A stretch of 64,000 bases of DNA from Sialis fuliginosa (Eukaryota; Arthropoda; Insecta; Megaloptera; Sialidae): NCBI GenBank assembly GCA_961205875.1, contig OY540809.1, positions 19,852,267 to 19,916,266 of the forward strand, written 5' to 3'. The translations under genes were made by a program, and so were the position numbers. The stretch's first letter is position 1, and every line of letters starts with the position of its first letter. Of the stretch, positions 57,301 through 62,240 are shown one piece after another. The notes beneath the pieces are model-generated. The model was not told the origin of the DNA, ran no database searches, and worked only from the letters and a program-made list of their open reading frames with translations.

Positions 57301-59325
57301 TAACCAATTTTTTACATAAATTATTAAGTTTTAAATTAAAAAATAGTAACTAATCAAAATCCTATTTAAAATCCGAATTTACGCAATACCTAGATTAGAC
57401 CAGCATTTCTCAATATTTTTAGGGTCAAAAATAATTTTAAATAATACGATAAAAAGAATTCACGTTAAAATATTAAAATAACATTTATTTACATAACGGG
57501 AGTTATCTAATTGTAAACGGTTTAGAACCACTTGTTTTAAAAAGTAGCTGTATTCACGCGATTCCACTGACAGTTCAAGTAAATTCGATATACAGTCGGG
57601 ACTCGTTTATTTTAACGCTCGTTTATTTTCAACTTTCGTTTATCGTAAATGCCGACTTTCGTTTATTGTAAATTTTTTCTCCTCCTTCACCTCCCACCAT
57701 TCTCGAGTCATGGCGTAAACGAACATATTTTTGAAATTTTTGTAGAATTAATTAGAGACACTTATCACCGTCGTCACTCGTCACCTTGCTCATATTCGAA
57801 ATTAAAAGTAAAGTAAAATTATTTCACTATCACGATTAATTATTAACGATAAATATTAAATACCAAGGTTTACATACATAGTCTCTATAGCTCCTTGACC
57901 AATCAGCGTTGGCGCGGGATTTCAAGTCACCACGAAGATGTATTTAAATGTTTGACATCCAGAACGTATTGCCAACTTAAGAATAGTAAAAATGACACTT
58001 CCCGAATAGATAAAATTGTCTGTGATAGCTTTTTCATGATTTTGCAATGTCGAATTTGTACTTCTTTGATTGTATATGTTGTTAAAATATCAAAAAATAC
58101 GAAGACAAGAATAAATAAAGGATTTCTTGTATTTGATATTCTATTATACATTTATAACATTTGAATACATCTTCGTGGTGATGTCAATTCCCGCGCCAAC
58201 GCTGATTGGTCAAGGATCTACACATAACTTGGTGGGAGCCCCTCTCGACTTAAAATAAACGCGCGTCATATGATTCAGAAGGTTTAAAATAAATGAGTCC
58301 CGACTGTAGTTGATATAGCAGAAATCTGCTCTTTCCTAATATACGACTAGATCCGAACGATTCCGATTCTATCACGGCAAATCGCGACTGAAATTATTGA
58401 AATACAAAACAATTGATAACTAAAGATAGGGGGGGGGGGTTAATTTCAAAAGGGGTCAAAACATTTCGAACAATATCCAACATGTATATTTTTAAAAGCT
58501 GCAATAAAATTTTCCTAAGATATAAAACAACTAATAACTTCTAAACCAGAAGGGGGAGGGGGGGGGGGGGTAAAAAGGCTCAAATGTAAATCAAGACCTT
58601 TTAAATGATACCCAATTTGTTTAACTTCCGGTAGAAAATTAGGGTAAAATATATAGGTCTTGCTAAATTTTCTTTCAAGACAAAACAACTGATTATTTTT
58701 GAACCGGAATAAATGAAGAGAAGAAGAGAGGGGGTATCGAAAAATTTGAAGTTCAAGTCAATACCTTTCGAATGATACCTAACTTATTTAACTTCCGGTA
58801 GAAAACCAGGGTAAAATAGGTCTCGGAAAATTTTCCTTCAAGAGAAAAAAATTAATTATTTTTGAACCGGAAAAAATTAAAGGTTGGTGAGGGAAAAGGG
58901 GGGGGGGGGGCGGTATCGAAAAGGTTCAAGTTTAATTTAATACTTTTCGAATGATACCTAACTTGTTTAACCTCCGTTAGAAAATCAGAGTAATATAAGT
59001 TTCGCAAAATTTTCCTTCAAGACAAAAACAATTAATTAATTTTGAACCGGAAGAATGGAAAGTGCAGGCGAGGTGGGGGGGGGGGTAGTCGTTAAAAAGG
59101 TTCAAGTTCAAGTCAAGATCTTTATAATGATTCCCAACTTATTTAATTCCAGGCACGGGGTCAGGGCAACATAGATATCACAAATTATTGGTAATTCTCT
59201 TACCTTGCACATCAGTTGTTTCTTCGTCACTTGTTTCCATCGATACGTCTTTTTCTTTATCTTTTCTTCTATCTTTCTTTTTCTTTTCTAATGTTGAGTT
59301 CCCTGTTGCTCCACTTGAATGATCG
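32028..59325 (-). CDS. Smr: SMRTER nuclear-receptor corepressor (N-CoR/SMRT family), C-terminal seven exons
   Basis: Exons are 59204-59325, 36848-37087, 36605-36784, 35887-36098, 35317-35808, 34173-34783 and 32028-33393. All junction phases agree and give 1073 residues ending at a stop, with the 5' part beyond the right edge. N-CoR/SMRT proteins bind unliganded nuclear receptors and recruit histone deacetylase 3. In order I see: a Lys-rich linker (residues 1-40); a Cys-rich segment (about 49-107); a SANT domain (about 218-265); a conserved MTVKDLMLNVIERQLKK helix; a CtBP-motif-like LDLSIK (540-545); GSITQGTP at 602 and again at 633; CoRNR-like boxes at 853 and 921; and a C-terminal YEPLSDED. 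The LSD tail corresponds to the N-CoR/SMRT end that binds SHARP/SPEN. The 22-kb intron before the second exon holds a BTB-zinc-finger gene on the other strand. The symbol follows the Drosophila gene. Confidence 0.88.
33582..33969. mobile_element. Terminal-inverted-repeat element in a SMRTER intron, with THAP-like fossil
   Basis: TGTGACATCATTACCCATGT at the left end is matched by the complement ACTGGGTAATGACATCACAC at the right. Inside, the minus strand (33948-33661) is open for 95 codons and includes YCFMPCNN...KTPAKRFIAVPK...RK. This resembles the start of a THAP zinc finger of P-element-like transposases, but the first Cys spacing is short and the later Cys/His residues are absent. It is best read as a broken, internally deleted DNA transposon. 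Confidence 0.55.
34173..34783 (-). CDS. Smr: SMRTER exon f, first GSITQGTP motif
   Basis: Begins LSGITPTISSILKSQEGQDI, with a poly-Gln run before MSNMQSQQPSQ and then Pro-rich sequence. TLDLSIKRPRD resembles a PxDLS CtBP-binding motif with Thr for the usual Pro. It ends SGSITQGTPVINQQTNVQ. The frame stays open past the true donor; I placed the donor at CAAAG|GTATTA (34171-34172) because only this gives the phase needed by the last exon. Confidence 0.85.
34905..35175. repeat. Intronic tandem array, about 120-bp period
   Basis: GGGCTCTAAATATACCTTAA then TACGTGATTGG near 34909, a diverged copy near 35028 and GGGCTCTAAATCTACCTTAA near 35148 mark three old units. They lie between SMRTER exons e and f and resemble the 31250-31690 array. 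Confidence 0.6.
35317..35808 (-). CDS. Smr: SMRTER exon e, SANT third helix and acidic region
   Basis: Starts VKNFYLDQRKRLGLDMIVAE, matching the third SANT helix of N-CoR/SMRT (usually CKNFYFNYKKR). A long acidic, Ser/Thr-rich segment follows (about residues 275-380). Near the end, MTVKDLMLNVIERQLKKTPG is a likely amphipathic helix that stands out from the disordered context. The exon ends AAC|GTAAGT in phase 0. Confidence 0.88.
35887..36098 (-). CDS. Smr: SMRTER exon d, SANT domain N-terminal part
   Basis: Encodes IPQGVTKCCSACYNRISRRL, a Ser/Gly linker, then AAWGEDERAKLRTLLAEHGA and HWSLISEKIGRPVHQ. The spaced tryptophans and the HGxxW...I..K.GR pattern are the first two helices of the SANT fold, which in N-CoR/SMRT contacts histone tails. 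The acceptor adds two bases of a split codon and the donor is CAA|GTAAGT in phase 0. Confidence 0.88.
36146..36595. repeat. Short tandem array (22-30-bp units) filling a SMRTER intron
   Basis: About fourteen irregular units of the type TTTTTCTAGGTACAATAATG, with variants TTCTAGGGACAAGAATTA and TTCTAGGGACGAAAATTA. The array occupies almost the whole 506-bp intron between exons c and d, ending only about 10 bp from the exon c donor. Confidence 0.8.
36605..36784 (-). CDS. Smr: SMRTER exon c
   Basis: Opens with an Ala/Ser/Thr/Gly-rich stretch (ANSGTSGAPNAAVSTASGAT), then RVKRLRTMPPRWATELPRD and VWTAVVHEF, joining IPQGVTKCC in the next exon. The basic RVKRLR could act as part of a nuclear localisation signal. 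The donor GTATGT at 36603-36604 is followed directly by the short tandem array that fills the intron. Confidence 0.82.
36848..37087 (-). CDS. Smr: SMRTER exon b, Cys-rich segment
   Basis: Encodes GPHNCAVCKTELEQF, a linker, then RVCNTCRCKCIRTRYTHCPL ending PTC, and an Ala/Gly/Asn run. Cysteines pair as CxxC, CxxCxCxC and CxxxxC with a histidine, so a zinc-binding fold is plausible. That reading is inference. Its position, before the SANT domain, fits an insect SMRTER region. The donor is GCAG|GTAAGA in phase 1. Confidence 0.8.
37088..38114. other. Start of the 22-kb SMRTER intron
   Basis: AT-rich and non-coding. Weak CCCCTAxxxT blocks near 37190-37360 may be remnants of the intronic array family seen at 34905-35175. 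The frame at 37460-37687 has no signature. Confidence 0.55.
38115..38640. repeat. Intronic tandem array, about 138-bp period, four units
   Basis: GTATTGTTGTAAAGGGATTG recurs at about 38127, 38263, 38403 and 38541. Each is followed by AAGTAGGTCATGG, TTACAGTCTTTAAGAGGC and GGTAAGAGGGGATCGC. Regular spacing (136-140 bp) and good similarity make this one of the younger arrays here. Confidence 0.8.
38641..39407. other. Gene-free intronic stretch
   Basis: AT-rich with a CCTCCCCCTCCCTCCCCC tract near 38975. Nothing else is recognised. Confidence 0.6.
39408..39742. mobile_element. Foldback element with about 42-bp arms
   Basis: GTCCGGTATCATAAAGGACC then TAACAAATTTGTTAGCTAAC on the left pairs with GCTAACAAATTTTGTTAGGT then CCTTTATAATACCGGAC on the right. 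The 250-bp interior is unique. It is non-coding and of MITE type. The antisense frame at 39442-39645 shows no similarity that I can recognise. Confidence 0.7.
39743..41167. other. Gene-free intronic stretch
   Basis: AT-rich. At about 40420-40760 it contains an ACTACTGAACCGATTTTAAT...AACCGCATTGAAATCGGTTC repeat-like block followed by ATACAAACG...TATATATAGA. That is the pattern of family F/G tails, and it explains the long open frame at 40409-40849. No gene is called. Confidence 0.5.
41168..41551. mobile_element. TA-flanked foldback element (mariner/Tc1-type MITE)
   Basis: CAGGATGTCCCGTAAACATA then CCGACAAACTTTCAGGAGTT on the left is matched for about 70 bp by the complement on the right, ending GTTTACGGGACACCCTG. 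TA dinucleotides flank both ends (41166-41167 and 41552-41553), as expected for a Tc1/mariner-type target. The 384-bp element has no transposase frame. Confidence 0.8.
41815..41945. repeat. Foldback repeat family I, partial copy
   Basis: Contains CAAATTGAAGAGAGTCTACA, TCATTCATTAGATTTGGTCA and AAAAAAATTACTCC, as in the right arm of the copies at 15948-16252 and 45135-45392. Confidence 0.55.
42289..43029. mobile_element. TA-flanked element with short terminal repeats, carrying family G sequence
   Basis: The left end CAGGGTGTTCG and right end CAAACATCCTG are near-complementary. TA occurs immediately outside both (42287-42288 and 43030-43031), so a Tc1/mariner-type insertion of 741 bp is likely. 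Its interior (42405-42760) is an inverted copy of family G with CATAACTCATGAACC and GGGATGTCA-complement blocks. The frame at 42312-42554 is not a transposase. Confidence 0.6.
43030..43573. other. Gene-free intronic stretch
   Basis: AT-rich. The minus-strand frame at 43362-43613 gives a Phe-rich peptide without signature. Confidence 0.5.
43574..44122 (+). repeat. Dispersed repeat family J, full-length single copy
   Basis: Begins GGCTATAGCCGGGTAAGTAT then GCAAAACATGCC, and ends ATAGAGGCCGTAGCCGGGAA. Both ends thus contain a GTAGCCGGG block. The interior includes CCTGACCAAATATTAGCTTC, ACTCGAATAAATTTGCATGC and TGCCTGACAAAAACAAAATA. The same sequence forms both arms of the palindrome at 60754-61959. 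Confidence 0.75.
44130..44490 (+). repeat. Dispersed repeat family G, longest copy
   Basis: Contains TTTTCACGTAACACGTGTCG, GGGATGTCACCCCTCCCCC, AACCAACCAACCAAG, GTTCATGAGTTATGCGTG, a GACAGACACACAGACAG block, CGACACGCAAGTGTTTGTC and TTTTGAAATCGGAGAACAAT. It directly follows the family J copy. Confidence 0.7.
44491..45134. other. Gene-free intronic stretch
   Basis: Holds a GGACACACCACGTGACTTTG then GCGGGAAATG fragment (44535-44570) shared with 21935-21985. A CTTGATGAAATTTGGCATCC block near 44701 is of a kind common in insect repeat tails. Confidence 0.5.
45135..45392. mobile_element. Foldback repeat family I
   Basis: GCCTCCCAGGCCGTGATACA with TTTTTTTGACCAATAGATCT on the left is matched by the complement GGTCAAAAAAATTTATCATG with GCACGTGGGGG on the right. 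The inner TCTTCAATTTG / ATGTTGAAGAGA also pair. Confidence 0.6.
45393..47303. other. Gene-free intronic stretch
   Basis: AT-rich with no supported exon. Frames at 45607-45789 and 46697-46885 are not convincing. Confidence 0.55.
47304..48067 (+). repeat. Dispersed repeat family F, long member
   Basis: The head is CTAGCTGTGCCCGCGGCTTC then GTTCGCGTAGCCTACGGAAT. The tail is GACGGGCAGACAGACAGACG then ATGAGCTTTACATATATTAA. Compared with 7371-7700 it keeps about 430 extra bases, including a GC-richer middle (47535-47620). It is therefore probably nearer the complete element. Confidence 0.7.
48275..48620 (+). repeat. Dispersed repeat family C
   Basis: ATCTGCCTTAGTACCCTCGT with GACTTTCTTATATCC at one end, a CAGACCGACAGACAAACACA block, GTCAGAATGGATTCAGAGAA, and a GGATATAAGAAAGTAAAAAA end. 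This reproduces the order seen at 4143-5092 in a shorter form. Confidence 0.7.
48621..49499. other. Gene-free intronic stretch
   Basis: Holds a (CA)n run near 48910-48935 and a mildly GC-rich block at 49030-49150. The frame at 49039-49245 lacks a signature. Confidence 0.5.
49500..49745 (+). repeat. Dispersed repeat family B
   Basis: Contains CACTCATTAAAACTGGTAAA, TTGTACCTCATAGATCTAAT, TTTGAGACCAAAACCAGCGT, TTTACGCTAGCGCTCAAAAT and TTATTCACGTCAAAAAATAA, all matched in reverse at 3665-3990. Confidence 0.7.
49746..50272. other. Gene-free intronic stretch
   Basis: AT-rich, with (AATA)n-like runs around 49965-50015. No exon. Confidence 0.6.
50273..50985 (+). repeat. Composite repeat: family F head, family C fragment, family A-type tail
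   Basis: CTAGCTATGACCGTGGTTTC (50275) starts a family F copy that runs to about 50528. GAACATAAACTATAGATAAT (50542) belongs to family C. GGGTTCCGTAGTCATTCTCA (50729) through CAGACAGACAGATCGACAGA to CGAAACCCTAAAAAT (50983) resembles the family A tail. Successive insertions or template switching could explain the mosaic. Confidence 0.55.
51120..51340. other. Isolated CpG-rich block
   Basis: Contains GTCGGCCGCCAGAGGCGCTC, GAATTCGCGCGGAAAATC and CCCGGCGCGCGTACGTG within AT-rich surroundings. No frame longer than about 75 codons is supported. It could be a promoter or non-coding first exon; the base composition is the only evidence. Confidence 0.35.
51341..53770. other. Gene-free intronic stretch
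   Basis: Two GGTGAAGACGA...CCACC...TTTGGGG(A/G)TATTTTTT blocks (51671 and 51836) are a diverged direct duplication about 165 bp apart. A TCACGACCCTTTTATTATTC / GAATAATAAAATAATCACAC pair (52009 and 52363) suggests a foldback of about 380 bp that includes GGGCGCGTGACCCAACAACT at one end. No exon is supported. Confidence 0.45.
53813..53824. promoter_or_regulatory. NRF1/ewg-type palindrome CGCGCATGCGCA
   Basis: A perfect match to the YGCGCAYGCGCR consensus lies in a short CpG-rich block (53795-53860) that also has a CTGCGCAAGCG sequence and an ATTGG (CCAAT-type) element. It lies 1.5 kb upstream of the BTB-zinc-finger start codon on the plus strand and might mark that gene's promoter with a non-coding first exon. 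The binding-site match is seen; the link to the gene is inference. Confidence 0.35.
54001..54295 (-). repeat. Dispersed element family E, inverted copy
   Basis: Starts with hairpin TAACTTCCCAACAGGAAGTTA, then TAATCGGTCCGAAAATCAAA, a (TGTG)n block at 54112-54145 and GTCTTGACGTGAATATGATC. This is the reverse complement of 6575-6832 extended at the far end. Confidence 0.65.
54296..55221. promoter_or_regulatory. Upstream region of the BTB-zinc-finger gene
   Basis: AT-rich to about 54990. The 55020-55220 stretch is richer in GC (GCAGTCCGGGCTTCCCCTCC) and probably forms the 5' UTR or core promoter. The 83-codon frame at 55002-55253 shows no homology or domain and is not called as a gene. Confidence 0.4.
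55225..55275 (+). repeat. 20-bp direct repeat in the 5' UTR region
   Basis: AACAATTAAAAATTTGTGTC is repeated two and a half times immediately before the BTB-zinc-finger start region. It could be regulatory or simple slippage. Confidence 0.6.
55312..56685 (+). CDS. BTB domain and two C2H2 zinc fingers, complete intronless coding region
   Basis: A 457-residue protein, probably a sequence-specific nuclear regulator. Residues about 18-120 form a BTB/POZ dimerisation domain (PPDVVLQVGPTGTHFAAHRA, then VLASHSGYFKSVLS and LLTWMYTGFIDLNVDNIYNV). A long Ser/Lys/Glu-rich, probably disordered middle follows. Two C-terminal C2H2 fingers are YTCVYCNHTFKSQYCYQKHA..H (about 339-361) and YPCKTCGSKFPSYYFVHKHR..YH (about 394-417). 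The ATG at 55312 opens the frame just upstream of the BTB fold, so I chose it. The gene lies wholly inside the 22-kb SMRTER intron on the opposite strand. I do not recognise the specific orthologue. Codon use and conserved domains leave little doubt that it is a real gene; the repressor role is inferred from the family. Confidence 0.9.
   Translation: MYSLYRAWLMRDAFTSSINSPPDVVLQVGPTGTHFAAHRAVLASHSGYFKSVLSAPTTSPVIVSNVGVSEFTTLLTWMYTGFIDLNVDNIYNVLLATHILHMPSALEICRNFLLQQNHLENRMIYPNHNIIKPIPSRKVIPDSFHFEPIIRTQQPNFLSDLERTSFQKVDNVTVEASKESPGKIIDIEKVLSPKPSTSHQRSPVRIQSESPNLSDSSEAVVQYSQPSKKSESKKKRSSSNSREIPKNTINNEQVIIDIACCDGPVRFHRVLNNCYGITNVVERVETETRNRTDIMNRIMTENINRDENLKKSANLEKKVTRSDETSRNGSEKSENDIVYTCVYCNHTFKSQYCYQKHARRHINPVTLDSTCKADVKSNDTKREVKLLDMNVQYYPCKTCGSKFPSYYFVHKHRKMYHAEEMAAEKESCGPEEASGKSNMDVIVTVDAEENNTGGPSG
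56777..56782 (+). terminator. Candidate polyadenylation signal of the BTB-zinc-finger gene
   Basis: AATAAA lies 92 bp beyond the stop codon, with further AT-rich A(T/A)TAAA variants to 56850. Confidence 0.5.
56860..57592. other. Gene-free intronic stretch
   Basis: AT-rich, with a GTGTGTCCGTCTGTGTGTCTGTC fragment near 56895 of the GACAGA type. No exon is supported. Confidence 0.55.
57593..58306. mobile_element. TA-flanked pogo/Tigger-like MITE containing a second foldback
   Basis: The ends are CAGTCGGGACTCGTTTATTT and the complement of CAGTCGGGACTCATTTATTT. TA flanks both sides (57591-57592 and 58307-58308). Such CAGTCG ends with a TA target are typical of pogo-type Tc1/mariner relatives. 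The element is 714 bp and has no DDE transposase. Confidence 0.75.
57893..58215. mobile_element. Inner foldback element nested in the pogo-like MITE
   Basis: CCTTGACCAATCAGCGTTGG then CGCGGGA on the left and the complement on the right pair. ACCACGAAGATGTATTTAAA / ATACATCTTCGTGGTGATG extend the arms to about 60 bp. The 200-bp centre is unique, and the open frames on both strands across it are products of the palindrome. Confidence 0.65.
58400..59190. repeat. Tandem array with poly-G tracts, 130-180-bp period, five units
   Basis: TTTTTGAACCGGAA-type markers recur at about 58543, 58700, 58862 and 59041. Units share TTCAAGTCAAGACCTTTCGA, ATGATACCTAACTTGTTTAA, TTCCGGTAGAAAAT and TTTTCCTTCAAGACAAAA. 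G runs of 10-14 follow at about 58428, 58557, 58899 and 59078. The array lies about 14 bp from the donor of SMRTER exon a; its G-rich strand is the SMRTER template strand. Confidence 0.8.
59204..59325 (-). CDS. Smr: SMRTER exon a (first in window)
   Basis: Begins with one base of a split codon after TTTGTTTCAG, encodes DHSSGATGNSTLEKKKKDRR and an acidic tail ending TTDVQ, and ends in phase 1 at CAAG|GTAAGA. The phase fits the exon at 36848-37087 exactly. Low complexity makes this exon alone weak evidence, but its splice phases and charged composition suit the linker between the two SANT domains of the family. A poly-G tandem array abuts its donor side. Confidence 0.75.
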
Positions 59326-59830
59326 CTGAAACAAAAATAAATTAATTAATATATAATAATACTAATAAAATAACTTTCAAAGTCGCATTCAAAATAAGTC
59401 TTCAAACAATTGCATAAAACGAAATATACTTTTATAGAAGTTATCAGGTCCCAAAGAAGTTCTAAAATATTCATATCTTATTTAATAAATAAAATCAACT
59501 GTAGTATTATTAGTTTACAAAATAACAATTGTAGCATAGGTAAGTAAATCACTTACAGTCTGATTTGGTAAATTTATTAAATTATCGAGTATAGTATATA
59601 ATTGTGCATCGAGCGTGAACACTGTTCTAACATTTGGATTCCCATCTGGGAATCAGTTTCATTTGTAAATCACTCTATCAGATTATAATGCAAATTATTG
59701 TTTACATTTCAACCAAATATACTGTGGAATTTTAATTCGTGAGTACCCTTTCAATGATATTAAATCATAAATTGAAATTAAACTTGGTAACCAAAAAAAA
59801 CCTGATGAATTAATTGTAATGTTGAGTAAT
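59326..59830. other. SMRTER intron upstream of exon a
   Basis: AT-rich sequence following the acceptor side of exon a. I see no other SMRTER exon between here and 64000, so the preceding exon is probably outside the window. Confidence 0.55.
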
Positions 59831-59909
59831 TGTTTTTAACTGTATTGCTTTTTTTATTTTAACTGTTTTCAAATTTAAATACTGGGAAACGAATCTATGG
59901 AGACATTAA

Positions 59910-60622
59910 GGGGAGGTTCTCATCTAGCGACCCAAAAATTACGTGATTTCCGCGATTTTTTTTCTTATGGAAGAAAGTAAATAAAGTAGTTAAGTTTTTT
60001 GGTTCTTATTATGTATGTTATTAACTACTTTTACAAATTTTTATGAACAAAAATACCGAATAGTTTATTAGTTATATGCATTCAAAGAGTCATCGAAAAA
60101 AAAAACACCTCCACGGGCGGCAAGGTAACGCATCCAATTTTTGTCTGAAATCAAAAAATCAAAGTTTTTTATAAAATAGAAGACATTTGCTGGATCTTGA
60201 ACTAAAATCACTAAGAAAAGTTAAAAATCAACAAAATGGCGGACTTGCAAAAAAAAATTTTTTTTCGCACTTTTTTTGGCTCTGAAAAGTGCTGTAACAA
60301 TAAAAATAATGATTGTAAAATTATGATTTTAGTTCAAGATCCAGAAAATTTAAAATAAAAAAAAATTCATATCGATATCTATAGTAGTTTTTGAGATATC
60401 TTGCCGCCCGTCTCAGAAAACATGGTTTCGAGAAATACGCGTTTAAAGTTTTAGTACAACATGTATATATGTGTGTGTATGTGTGTATATATTGACTATA
60501 ACTTTTAAAAAAAATTGAATTCGGCAAAACGGGTTTTACGAGCGTATTCTACCGAGACATTTGCCAACTTTTTAAGCAAAAAAAAAATCGATTTTTTGGT
60601 CGTGCTTGATGAGAACCTCCCC
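59910..60622. mobile_element. TTAA-flanked element (piggyBac-type MITE)
   Basis: The ends are GGGGAGGTTCTCATC and its complement GATGAGAACCTCCCC, each bordered by TTAA (59906-59909 and 60623-60626). The uninterrupted neighbouring array unit has one corresponding site (GAGACCTGAATAG against GAGACATTAATAG), so a single TTAA was duplicated. This TTAA preference is the hallmark of piggyBac-type transposition. At 713 bp with no transposase it is non-autonomous. Confidence 0.75.
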
Positions 60623-60753
60623 TTAATAGACAATTTTTAGTATGCTTAAACCGAATTCCTTCTCCAAATTGCTAAATTAACTCAAGTTCTTGAGATATCT
60701 TAACCTAACAGTGCTGAAAATGATGATTTCTTGTTATTTTAACTGTATTTAAA

Positions 60754-61959
60754 GGCTGTAGCCGGGTAAGCATGCAAAACATGCCTTTACATGGATTTGG
60801 CTGATTATTTTTTTGGAAGTCACATTCTATTAATCATTCAACCTGACCAAATATTAGCTTCCAAAAATTTAGTTTTCGAAAAAAAAAATTTTTTTGATTT
60901 TCAAAAAAAAATTATTTTTTTGTTAATCTGTCAGTCGAATTTGATGGTGCTTGAAATATATTATAGAAGTACTTACCCAGAGGCATATCGAAAATTTTAC
61001 GGGGCCCATAGCCTGACAAAAACAAAATATAGAGGCCGTAGCCGGGAATATATGGGAACTGCTCCATTGAATCAATTTAACAATTTTTTTTCTCATAGGT
61101 TGCTTTTTAAGTAAAATTAAATCGCCCTAAATGTCTGTGCTTCAATATATTCATTTTTGCTCAGATCATTTTTATAAAAAAAAATAAATCTTGTCTATAG
61201 ATTTTAATGGAAGAAGATTCGCTAGTTCACAGCGGAAATGTGATTTGTTACTACTAAAGTCGATTATAAACATTTCTAAGCGATTTGGGGCGATTTTTTG
61301 TTACTTAAAAAGCAACCTATGAGAAAAAAAATTGTAAAGTTAATTCAATGGAGCAGTTCCCATATATTCCCGGCTACGGCCTCTATATTTTGTTTTTGTC
61401 AGGCTATGGGCCCCGTCAAATTTTCGATATGCCTCTGGGCTAGCCCAGTCCTGTTTAGCAACAAATTAGAGATATTTTAAAAGTATTATTAAGACACTTG
61501 CACTCGCCCGCGCCACTCCGATACGACCGCATGCGAATTTATACGAGTATATTATACCCTTTGTATCAATTTGGGATTTTGATATGTTGTTTGGGTACAT
61601 ACAAGGTATTATATATAAAAAAATTGTGATTACCCTCCGAAGACAACATGGTCTTTTTTAATTTTTTAAATTTTATTAATTTTTTTTCTGGTTTACTATG
61701 TACAGAGGATCATAATAAAATTACCTCTGATGAGTCATAAGTACCTCTATAATATATTTCAAGCACCATCAAATTCGACTGACAGATTATCAAAAAAAAA
61801 TTATTTTTTTAAATCAAAAAAATTATTTTTTTCGAAAACTATAAATTTTTGGAAGCTAATATTTGGTCAAGTTGAATGTTAAATAGAATGTGACTTCCAA
61901 AAAAATAATCAGCCAAATCCATGTAAAGGCATGTTTTGCATGCTTACCCGGCTATAACC
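60754..61959. mobile_element. 1.2-kb palindromic insertion built from two family J copies
   Basis: The left arm starts GGCTGTAGCCGGGTAAGCAT and the right arm ends with the complement GGGCTATAACC-type sequence. Both match 43574-44122. The inner parts (GCCGTAGCCGGGAATATATG then GGAACTGCTCCATTGA, and GCAACCTATGAGAAAAAAAA on the right) also pair, leaving a loop of about 150 bp (61129-61277). The left arm lacks about 290 bp that the right arm keeps (61450-61740). Insertion lies between TTTAAA and TTTAAA of the tandem unit. Confidence 0.75.
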
Positions 61960-62240
61960 TTTAAATATTAGAAAACAATTCTGTGGACATCTGAGTAGAC
62001 GATTTTTGGTATGCTAAAACCGAATTTCCTTCCAAAATTGCTCAATTAATTAATTAAAAAGGACGATTTTTTGTTATTTTAACTGTTTTTAAATTTAAAT
62101 ATTGGGAAATAAATCTACGGAGACCTGAATAGAAGATTTTTGAGATGCTTAAACCGACCCTCATCTCCAAATTGCTCGATTAGCTTAGGTTCTTGAAATA
62201 TCCTATACTAAAATGCCAAAAATGGACATAATTTATTTTT

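Larger units (their letters stand above)
59831..62240. repeat. Divergent tandem array interrupted by two insertions
   Basis: Units are marked by TTTTTTATTTTAACTGTTTT, AAATTTAAATATTGGGAAAT, GAATCTATGGAGAC, GTATGCTTAAACCGAATTCC and TTCTCCAAATTGCT. Pieces lie at 59840-59909, 60623-60753 and 61960-62240. Removing the insertions at 59910-60622 and 60754-61959 joins the pieces into units of about 150-190 bp in frame with the uninterrupted unit at about 62070-62220. Confidence 0.75.
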
